NCBI GenBank assembly: GCA_020161965.1
Contig: JAIUNH010000120.1
Location: 1 to 9,118 of the forward strand
DNA length: 9,118 nucleotides
Source of the DNA: Pseudomonadota bacterium
GTDB lineage: Bacteria; Pseudomonadota; Alphaproteobacteria; CACIAM-22H2
Direction: 5' to 3'
The position numbers and the translations under genes were made by a program. How positions within the stretch are numbered: the stretch's first letter is position 1; each line of letters opens with the position of its first letter. The notes under the pieces are model-generated. The model was not told where the DNA came from, searched no databases, and saw only the letters and a program-made list of their open reading frames with translations. This document shows, piece by piece, positions 1 to 4,944 of the stretch.

Positions 1-795
1 CGCGTCGCCGAAGAATTCGAGCAGCGGCGCCTTCGGCACGCCGAAGCGGAAGGATTGCGGCGCCGCGCGCCGGTCGAGCGTGCCCGCCATGCGCCGCGAA
101 TAGGGATCGGCCGCGTCGAACCCGGCGGCGATTCGCGTGGCGTCCAGCGCGTCGGCAACGGTCAGCGCGAAGACGGAAATAACGTCCAGCGAACGGCACG
201 CCGGGACCAAGCCCGTGGTGCTGAGCATTCCCTTGGTCGGCTTCAGACCGACGATATTGTTGAACCCGGCGGGCACGCGGCCCGATCCGGCCGTGTCCGT
301 GCCCAGCGAAAACGACACGAGACCGGAAGCGACCGAAACGGCCGAGCCCGAGGACGAGCCGCCGGGTACGTAGCGCTTGTCGAAGGTATTCTCGGGCACG
401 CCATAGGGCGAGCGCACGCCGACCAAGCCGGTGGCGAACTGGTCGAGATTGGTTTTGCCGATCGGGAGGGCGCCGGCGGCGATCAGTTTCTCGACGACGA
501 ACGCCGATCGCTCGGCCGTGTAGGCGAATTCGGGGCAGGCGGCCGTGGTGGGGGCCCCCGCCAGATCGATATTGTCTTTGATCGCGAAGGGCACGCCCCA
601 GAGCGGCAGATCGCGCGGCTTATCCGCCAGCGCTTTTGCGGCGGCGAGGCTTTTCTCGCGCGGCACGACATGCAGCCAAGTCGGATCCGCACCGCGCGCG
701 GCGATGCGGTCGTAGATCGCGGCCACGGTATCCGCGGGCGAAGCGCCGTTGGCATAGGCCGCGCGCAAAGCGGCGAAATCGAGGGAGTCGGTCAT
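1..795 (-). CDS. atzF: Allophanate hydrolase, N-terminal part (C-terminus off the left edge)
   Basis: Amidase-signature enzyme that hydrolyses allophanate (urea-1-carboxylate) to ammonia and CO2 in the cytoplasm; it completes urea breakdown after urea carboxylase, and also guanidine, biuret or cyanurate breakdown. The 265 visible residues hold the full Ser-cisSer-Lys triad: K73 in AIKDNI, S147 in PGGSSSGSA and nucleophile S171 in GTDTAGSGRVPA. Segments such as TTAACPEFAYT, NLDQFATGLVG, NNIVGLKPTKG and VPACRSLDVISVFALTVADA are typical of allophanate hydrolases rather than GatA or generic amidases. The family is usually about 450-600 residues, so the end of the amidase domain and any C-terminal domain are missing here. 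The chosen ATG (795-793) has AAGGAA (799-804) upstream and gives a family-typical N-terminus. A second in-frame ATG at 888-886 would add 31 residues. It is transcribed divergently from the ABC importer. Family assignment is strong; the upstream pathway is outside the window. Confidence 0.92.
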   Translation of the reverse strand, partial: MTDSLDFAALRAAYANGASPADTVAAIYDRIAARGADPTWLHVVPREKSLAAAKALADKPRDLPLWGVPFAIKDNIDLAGAPTTAACPEFAYTAERSAFVVEKLIAAGALPIGKTNLDQFATGLVGVRSPYGVPENTFDKRYVPGGSSSGSAVSVASGLVSFSLGTDTAGSGRVPAGFNNIVGLKPTKGMLSTTGLVPACRSLDVISVFALTVADALDATRIAAGFDAADPYSRRMAGTLDRRAAPQSFRFGVPKAPLLEFFGDA

Positions 796-816
796 CGGTT
801 CCTTGACGTTAGCATG

Positions 817-892
817 GGCGCCCGGTTTTGGGCGCCGGGCATGGGCGGTTCGGGTGTTAGCCAAAACCGTGCCGTTTTCCGCCGGCATGCCC
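817..892 (-). promoter_or_regulatory. Structured 5' leader candidate of atzF: bulged helix plus abutting hairpin
   Basis: Seen on the minus strand: 892-886 (GGGCATG) pairs with 843-837 (CATGCCC). After a 2-nt bulge (885-884), 883-879 (GGCGG) pairs with 848-844 (CCGCC), giving 12 bp in all. Inside it 878-874 (AAAAC) can pair with 867-863 (GTTTT) around loop GGCACG. Directly abutting, 836-830 pairs with 823-817 (GGCGCCC/GGGCGCC) around a 6-nt loop, so the two helices could stack. About 20 unpaired bases with the ribosome binding site follow. If the candidate promoter just upstream is right, this fills nearly the whole 5' leader. I match it to no known riboswitch. Pairing is by eye; function is inference. 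Confidence 0.4.
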
Positions 893-899
893 AAGGTCC

Positions 900-927
900 T
901 TCATAAGCCCCTCCATATGATTGACAA
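900..927 (-). promoter_or_regulatory. atzF: Candidate sigma70-type promoter for atzF
   Basis: On the minus strand, TTGTCA (927-922) is followed after 16 bases by TATGAA (905-900), a 5/6 and a 4/6 match to the housekeeping hexamers. Transcription would start near 893, about 98 bases before the atzF ATG, just ahead of the self-complementary segment. The -35 overlaps the TTGACA of the divergent promoter. Assigned by eye only. Confidence 0.3.
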
Positions 928-950
928 GAAGGGGCCGGAAAGGCTCTATC
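921..950 (+). promoter_or_regulatory. Candidate sigma70-type promoter for the ABC importer operon
   Basis: An exact TTGACA (921-926) is followed after 18 bases by TCTATC (945-950), a weak -10 with 3/6 matches. Alphaproteobacterial housekeeping promoters often keep the TTGAC core and tolerate poor -10 elements. It lies 28 bases before the binding-protein ATG, so the leader would be about 20 bases and include the AGGGAG ribosome binding site at 966-971. Confidence 0.4.
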
Positions 951-978
951 GAATGCGCCATAAACAGGGAGTCGCACG

Positions 979-2082
979 ATGCGCCCGACGATTCAAATCG
1001 CCCGAATTGCGGCCGTTTTTCTCGGCCTTCTCGCAGCCGCCCCGGTCGCCGCCCAGGGTACGCTGAACGTTTATAACTGGAACGATTACATCGCGCCGGA
1101 TGCGCTGAAGAAATTCACCGCCGAGACCGGCATCCGCGTGCGCTACGACACCTACGATTCGAACGAAACGCTGGACGCCAAATTGCGCGCCGGCCGTTCG
1201 GGCTACGATCTGGTCGTGCCGTCGGCTTCGCCCTTTGTGGCGCTGCAAATTCCGGCCAAGCTTTATCGCGAGCTCGACAAGTCGAAGATCCCCAATCTTG
1301 CCGGCGTCGATGCACGCGTATTGGCCGACGTGGCCAAGGCCGATCCCGGCAATAAATTCGTCGTACCCCATCTCTCCTCGACCACGGGCATCGGCTACAA
1401 CGCCGAGCGCGTGGGCCGCGTGATGGCGGATGCGCCCGTGTTCTCGCTGCGCATGATCTTCGATCCCGAAATCGCGCAGCGCTTCCGCAGCTGCGGCATC
1501 GTCGTGTTGGATTCGCCGACCGACGTTTTCCCGGCGGCTTTGCGCTATCTGGGGCTCGATCCCGATTCCAAATCGATCGAAGATCTGAATAAAGCGACGG
1601 AAATGCTGATGCGCATCCGGCCCTATGTGCGCAAATGGCATTCGTCGGAATACATCAACGATCTGGCCAACGGCGACGCCTGCGTCGTGTTCGGTTATTC
1701 GGGCGACATCAAGCAGGCCGCCGCGCGCGCTGTGGAAGCCAAGCGTGCGGGCGTGCGCGTCGAATACGCGATCCCGCAGGAAGGTTCGCTGTTCACGCAC
1801 GACGTCTGGGCGATCCCGGCCGACGCGCGCAACGTCGACGCCGCACACCAATTCATCAATTTCATGCTGCGCCCGGAAATCGCGGCGATGAACGCCGATT
1901 TCGTCGGCTATCCCACGCCGGTGACGGCGGCCAAGCCGTTGGTGCCGGAGCCGATGCGCTCTGACCCCACGGTGTTCATGCCCGACGAAGTGCGTGCCCG
2001 CCTTTATACGATCACGCCGGCCGCCCGCGATTACGAACGCGCGCGCACGCGCGCCTGGAGCCGCGTCACTTCGGGTCGTTGA
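979..2082 (+). CDS. potF: PotF/PotD-type periplasmic substrate-binding protein of an ABC importer
   Basis: Periplasmic solute-binding protein that delivers a polyamine-like or other small cationic/ureido ligand to the permeases encoded downstream. It has 367 residues, about the length of E. coli PotF. Residues 1-25 form a Sec signal peptide (hydrophobic core IAAVFLGLLAAAPVA, cleavage after AA25). The mature protein follows the family pattern: LNVYNWNDYIAP (29-40), YDLVVPSAS (76-84), TTGIGYN (135-141), WHSSEYINDLANGDACVVFG (220-239) and the C-terminal RTRAW (356-360). Recalled alignment to E. coli PotF keeps W34, Y37, D243, D275 and Y311 but changes several pocket positions: W244 to Y240, E185 to D182, F276 to T273 and F88 to P85. 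The ligand may therefore not be putrescine. The ATG has AGGGAG 7 bases upstream. It is the first gene of the operon, and the ATPase starts 7 bases after its stop. Family certain, substrate uncertain. Confidence 0.9.
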   Translation: MRPTIQIARIAAVFLGLLAAAPVAAQGTLNVYNWNDYIAPDALKKFTAETGIRVRYDTYDSNETLDAKLRAGRSGYDLVVPSASPFVALQIPAKLYRELDKSKIPNLAGVDARVLADVAKADPGNKFVVPHLSSTTGIGYNAERVGRVMADAPVFSLRMIFDPEIAQRFRSCGIVVLDSPTDVFPAALRYLGLDPDSKSIEDLNKATEMLMRIRPYVRKWHSSEYINDLANGDACVVFGYSGDIKQAAARAVEAKRAGVRVEYAIPQEGSLFTHDVWAIPADARNVDAAHQFINFMLRPEIAAMNADFVGYPTPVTAAKPLVPEPMRSDPTVFMPDEVRARLYTITPAARDYERARTRAWSRVTSGR

Positions 2083-2089
2083 TCGCGCG

Positions 2090-3040
2090 ATGATCTGTCT
2101 TTCGGGCGTGGCGAAGTCGTTCGGCGGCCCCGCGGCCGTCGACGGCGTCGATCTGGAAATCGGTGAAGGCGAGATTTTCTGCCTGCTCGGGCCGTCGGGT
2201 TGCGGCAAGACCACCTTGCTGCGCCTGATCGGCGGGTTCGAAGCGCCCGATGCAGGGCGGATCGAACTCGACGGCAAGGACGTGACCCAAGCCCCGCCTT
2301 GGGCGCGCCCCGTGAATACGGTGTTCCAAAGCTACGCGCTGTTTCCGCATCTCGACGTCGCGCGCAATGTCCGCTTCGGCCTCGAAACGCTCGATATGAC
2401 GGATGCCGAACGCGATGCGCGCGTTGCGGAAATGTTGGCGCTGGTGAAGCTCGGCGATTTCGCCAAGCGCAAACCGTCGCAGCTTTCCGGCGGTCAACGC
2501 CAGCGTGTGGCGATCGCGCGCGCGTTGGCGCGCCATCCGCGCGTGTTGCTGTTGGACGAGCCTTTGTCGGCGCTCGATCGCAAACTGCGCGAAGAAACGC
2601 GGCTCGAACTCGTCGAGTTGCAAGCACGCCTGGGCATCGCTTTCGTGTTCGTGACGCACGACCAGGACGAGGCGATGGCCATCTCCGACCGCGTGGGCGT
2701 GATGGAGAAGGGCAAGATCGTCCAGATCGCCACGCCGACCGAACTTTACGAACGCCCGGCGAGCAAATTCGTCGCCGAGTTCGTCGGCCGCGTGAATCTG
2801 ATCGCGCGGCCGGAGGGCGGGTGGCTGGCGCTGCGCCCTGAAAAACTCACGCTGTTCCAAGGCCCGCATAAAGGCCGCGTGCGCGAATGCCAGTATCTGG
2901 GCGAGCGGCGGCTCGTGTTCCTCGACACGTCGTTCGGCACACTGACCGCGAGTGCGGCGGGCGACGCGCCGATCCCCGCCAACGGAACGGAGATCGCGTT
3001 CGGCTGGGCGGAAAACGCCGGTTCGGTCATCGCGCGATGA
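2090..3040 (+). CDS. potG: ABC importer ATP-binding protein, PotA/PotG type
   Basis: Cytoplasmic ATPase that powers uptake by the two permeases downstream. All catalytic elements are visible in the 316 residues: Walker A GPSGCGKT (34-41), Q-loop Q80 in FQSYALFPH, signature LSGGQ (132-136), Walker B VLLLDEP with catalytic E157, D-loop ALD, and switch histidine H190 in FVTHDQDEA. After about residue 235 comes a TOBE-like regulatory domain (ALRPEKLTL at 247-255). PotA and PotG are usually near 375 residues, so this C-terminal part is short, though it ends cleanly at the next gene. I chose ATG 2090 because MICLSGVAKSFGG begins where the family begins; the upstream in-frame extension is the end of the binding-protein gene read in another frame. 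The ribosome binding site is weak, so translation is probably coupled to the gene before. Its TGA overlaps the next ATG (ATGA). Confidence 0.93.
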   Translation: MICLSGVAKSFGGPAAVDGVDLEIGEGEIFCLLGPSGCGKTTLLRLIGGFEAPDAGRIELDGKDVTQAPPWARPVNTVFQSYALFPHLDVARNVRFGLETLDMTDAERDARVAEMLALVKLGDFAKRKPSQLSGGQRQRVAIARALARHPRVLLLDEPLSALDRKLREETRLELVELQARLGIAFVFVTHDQDEAMAISDRVGVMEKGKIVQIATPTELYERPASKFVAEFVGRVNLIARPEGGWLALRPEKLTLFQGPHKGRVRECQYLGERRLVFLDTSFGTLTASAAGDAPIPANGTEIAFGWAENAGSVIAR

Positions 3041-3888
3041 CCGCCGCCTGGGCCGCGCGTGCACGTACCGGCTTCGTCGCACCGGTCTTTCTGTGGCTGG
3101 GTTTGACGGTCGCTGCACCGCTCGCTTTGGTGTTCGCGGTGAGCTTGGGCGAGTCCACGCAAGGCGCCCCGCCTTTCGAGTGGTCATTGACACTGTCCAA
3201 TTATGCGTTGGTGTTTTCCGACACCTTATATATAGGCGCCTTCGCGAATGCCGCGCGGATTGCGGCGACATCGACCGCGATTTGCCTGCTGATCGGCTAT
3301 CCCATGGCCTATGCGATCGCGCGCGCACCCGAAAGAAAGCGCGGATTTCTGCTGTTTCTGGTCATTCTGCCGTTTTGGACGTCGTTCCTGATCCGCGTTT
3401 ACGCGTGGATGGCGTTGCTGCGCCCGACGGGCCTCATCAATTCCGCGCTGCAGAGCGTCGGCCTCGCATCCGAGCCGCTCGAGTTGATCGCCAACGAATT
3501 CGCGGTTCATTTAGGCATTGTCTATGCCTATCTGCCTTTCATGGTCCTGCCGCTCTATTCGACGCTGGAGCGGATCGAGGGCTCGCTCGTCGAAGCGGCG
3601 CATGACCTTGGCGCCACGCCGTCGCGCGCCTTCTGGCGCGTGACCTTCCCGTTGTCGCTGCCGGGTGTCGCCGCCGGTTGCTTGCTGGTATTCATTCCCG
3701 CGACCGGCGAATTCGTGATCCCCGATCTGCTCGGCGGGCCCGACACGCCGATGATCGGGCGCGTGATGTGGCTCGAATTTTTCCAGAACCGCGATTGGCC
3801 GGTCGCTTGCGCAATCGCCACGCTGTTGGCCGCTAGCTTGGCGCTGCCCGTCGTGATCGCCGATCGCTTGCGGGCGACGACGCGATGA
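3037..3888 (+). CDS. potH: ABC importer inner-membrane permease, PotB/PotH type
   Basis: First of two membrane subunits forming the translocation channel. The 283 residues contain about six hydrophobic segments: near 12-36, 68-96, 104-128, 155-175, 208-228 and 256-275. The cytoplasmic coupling loop has the EAA motif at 186-205 (EAAHDLGATPSRAFWRVTFP, with the conserved Gly at 192), which docks on the ATPase. ATG 3037 overlaps the ATPase stop (ATGA) and starts just before the first membrane segment. No clear ribosome binding site is visible, which fits translational coupling. Codons for residues 64-66 (TTA TAT ATA, within a TTATATATA run at 3226-3234) stand out as AT-rich in a GC-rich gene. Pairing with the next gene follows the PotH-PotI order. 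It is slightly shorter than E. coli PotH (317). Confidence 0.93.
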   Translation: MTAAWAARARTGFVAPVFLWLGLTVAAPLALVFAVSLGESTQGAPPFEWSLTLSNYALVFSDTLYIGAFANAARIAATSTAICLLIGYPMAYAIARAPERKRGFLLFLVILPFWTSFLIRVYAWMALLRPTGLINSALQSVGLASEPLELIANEFAVHLGIVYAYLPFMVLPLYSTLERIEGSLVEAAHDLGATPSRAFWRVTFPLSLPGVAAGCLLVFIPATGEFVIPDLLGGPDTPMIGRVMWLEFFQNRDWPVACAIATLLAASLALPVVIADRLRATTR

Positions 3889-4700
3889 GCGGGATGCAGC
3901 GCGGCTTGTCGTGGCTGCCGACCGCCCTGGCGGCGGGCTTCGTGTTTTTGTATCTGCCGATCCTGTTGCTGATCCTGTTCAGCTTCAACGACAGCCGCCT
4001 CGTCACGGTGTGGGCCGGGTTCTCCACGCGCTGGTACGCGGAATTGCTGCGCAACGAACGCATGATCGAAGCGGCGGGGTTGAGCCTGGGCATCGCTGCG
4101 GTTGCTGCGACGATCGCCGGCGTGTTCGGCACGCTCGCGGGTTATGCGCTCGCAAGGCTTGGCGCCTTCGCGTTGCGCCCGCTCTTCGCGTTGCTGTTGC
4201 TCGTCCCTATGGTGTTGCCGGAAGTGATCCTCGGCTTGTCGATGCTGATGAGCTTCTCGGCCCTCGAACGCCTGATCGGCTGGCCCGCCGAGCGCGGCTT
4301 CCTGGTCGTGGCGCTGGCGCATGCGACCTACGGCACCGCGTTCGTCGCATTGATCGTGGAAGCGCGCTTGCGCGGCCTCGATCCGGCGATGGAGGAGGCG
4401 GCGCTCGATCTGGGTGCGGGGCCGCTGCGCGCGTTCCTGCGCGTGACCGTGCCGATGCTCGCACCCGCGATCGCATCGGGATGGCTTCTCGCGTTTACGT
4501 TGTCGCTCGACGATCTGGTGATCGCGAGCTTCGTCGCCGGGCCGGGGGCGACGACATTGCCGATGCTCGTCTACTCCAGCGTGAGATTGGGTTTGTCCCC
4601 GCAGATCAACGCACTGGCGACCGTGTTGGTGATTTCGATCGGACTGCTTGCCTATGTTTCGGCGCGACGTGGCGCGCAACGCCGCAGCTTATCCACGTAG
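3885..4700 (+). CDS. potI: ABC importer inner-membrane permease, PotC/PotI type
   Basis: Second membrane subunit of the importer. It has 271 residues, close to E. coli PotI (281). An N-terminal membrane segment (about 12-34) is followed by FSFNDSR (32-38), the position where PotC/PotI proteins carry a similar FSFN sequence. Further segments lie near 65-92, 98-125, 138-160, 192-218 and 243-260. The EAA loop is at 170-190 (EEAALDLGAGPLRAFLRVTVP, with Gly 177). ATG 3885 overlaps the previous stop as ATGA, the second such coupling in this operon. The last codons and stop lie inside a tandem pair of DnaA-type boxes (4689-4709), so the 3' end of the gene doubles as a probable protein-binding site. 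It is the last gene of the operon; a stem-loop at 4714-4737 follows. Confidence 0.93.
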   Translation: MSGMQRGLSWLPTALAAGFVFLYLPILLLILFSFNDSRLVTVWAGFSTRWYAELLRNERMIEAAGLSLGIAAVAATIAGVFGTLAGYALARLGAFALRPLFALLLLVPMVLPEVILGLSMLMSFSALERLIGWPAERGFLVVALAHATYGTAFVALIVEARLRGLDPAMEEAALDLGAGPLRAFLRVTVPMLAPAIASGWLLAFTLSLDDLVIASFVAGPGATTLPMLVYSSVRLGLSPQINALATVLVISIGLLAYVSARRGAQRRSLST

Positions 4701-4709
4701 TTATCCACA
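4689..4709 (+). promoter_or_regulatory. Tandem DnaA-type boxes across the potI stop codon
   Basis: TTATCCACG (4689-4697) and TTATCCACA (4701-4709) lie head-to-tail, 12 bases start to start. The second is an exact match to the DnaA box consensus TTATCCACA, the first differs at one base. The 3-base spacer is the potI TAG stop. The exact box is non-coding, so codon constraint does not explain it. Known DnaA boxes bind the replication initiator, either at origins or as promoter or titration sites; which applies here is unknown. Confidence 0.55.
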
Positions 4710-4713
4710 GAAC

Positions 4714-4737
4714 GCGAATTCGCGTTTCGCGAATCGC
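4714..4737 (+). terminator. Stem-loop after the ABC importer operon, possible terminator without a U-tract
   Basis: 4714-4724 (GCGAATTCGCG) pairs with 4728-4737 (CGCGAATCGC) over 10 bp with one bulged A (4718) and a TTT loop. The left arm is part of the self-complementary CGCGAATTCGCG (4713-4724). It begins 13 bases after the potI stop. No U-run follows (TTAGAATC), so intrinsic termination is unproven; an mRNA-stabilising hairpin is the alternative. Confidence 0.35.
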
Positions 4738-4808
4738 TTAGAATCAACGCGTTGGGCTGCGTCTCGAAAGTCACGTTGTGCCCTTATTTTCCGCGATTTT
4801 TTCGGTGT

Positions 4809-4828
4809 CGGCGTGCTTGAACACGCCG
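4809..4828. promoter_or_regulatory. Inverted repeat, operator candidate upstream of the M23 peptidase gene
   Basis: CGGCGTG (4809-4815) and CACGCCG (4822-4828) form a perfect 7-bp inverted repeat around CTTGAA. It covers the candidate -35 hexamer TTGAAC (4817-4822). No T-run follows on either strand, so it is not an intrinsic terminator. The size suits a dimeric repressor or activator site. No regulator gene is visible in the window. Confidence 0.35.
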
Positions 4829-4845
4829 GGTTGAATCGGCATCAT
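4817..4845 (+). promoter_or_regulatory. Candidate promoter of the M23 peptidase/bactofilin unit
   Basis: TTGAAC (4817-4822) and CATCAT (4840-4845) are separated by 17 bases and each matches 4 of 6 consensus positions. The predicted start near 4852 would give a leader of about 93 bases containing the third DnaA-like box (4910-4918). Assigned by eye; other placements in this gap are possible. Confidence 0.25.
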
Positions 4846-4909
4846 CCGGCCTCGTTTTCGCGACGAATCGCCGCGTCCGGAAGGGTTTCGAGAGGCCTTC
4901 TCCGGGCGG

Positions 4910-4918
4910 TTTTCCACA
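4910..4918 (+). promoter_or_regulatory. DnaA-like box upstream of the M23 peptidase gene
   Basis: TTTTCCACA differs from the DnaA box consensus at one position. It is in the same orientation as the tandem pair about 200 bases upstream and 27 bases before the M23 start codon. On its own it could be chance; its value lies in sharing one short gap with the pair. Confidence 0.3.
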
Positions 4919-4944
4919 AGGCGGAATTCCTCGAACGGGGATGT

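Noticed and set aside
1..795. GatA (Glu-tRNA amidotransferase subunit A) or general amidase
   Set aside because: The triad is shared by all, but NLDQFATGLVG, NNIVGLKPT and VPACRSLDVISVFALTVADA are the pattern of allophanate hydrolases.
817..836. Rho-independent terminator
   Set aside because: The 7-bp hairpin is strong, but no T-run follows on either strand, and it sits between divergent genes where no transcript needs to end.
55..906. Plus-strand 283-codon open frame opposite atzF
   Set aside because: Arg/Gly-rich shadow of the allophanate hydrolase gene, with no family resemblance.
796..978. Guanidine riboswitch upstream of allophanate hydrolase
   Set aside because: Looked for on context. 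The leader contains AACGGCAC, a fragment reminiscent of guanidine-I, but the other conserved guanidine-I segments and the paired ACGR-loop hairpins of guanidine-II are not seen. Kept only as an unassigned structured leader.
946..2277. Long minus-strand open frame opposite the binding-protein gene
   Set aside because: Arg/His-rich translation without recognisable domains, fully antisense to a well-supported gene. GC-rich coding DNA commonly leaves such open frames; the same holds for minus-strand frames at 2066-3328, 3555-4679 and 5221-6528.
4689..4944. Chromosomal or plasmid replication origin
   Set aside because: Only two good boxes and one weak one, a small AT-rich patch (about 4783-4803), and no dnaA, repABC, parAB or hemE-type neighbours. 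A regulatory or titration role is more economical.
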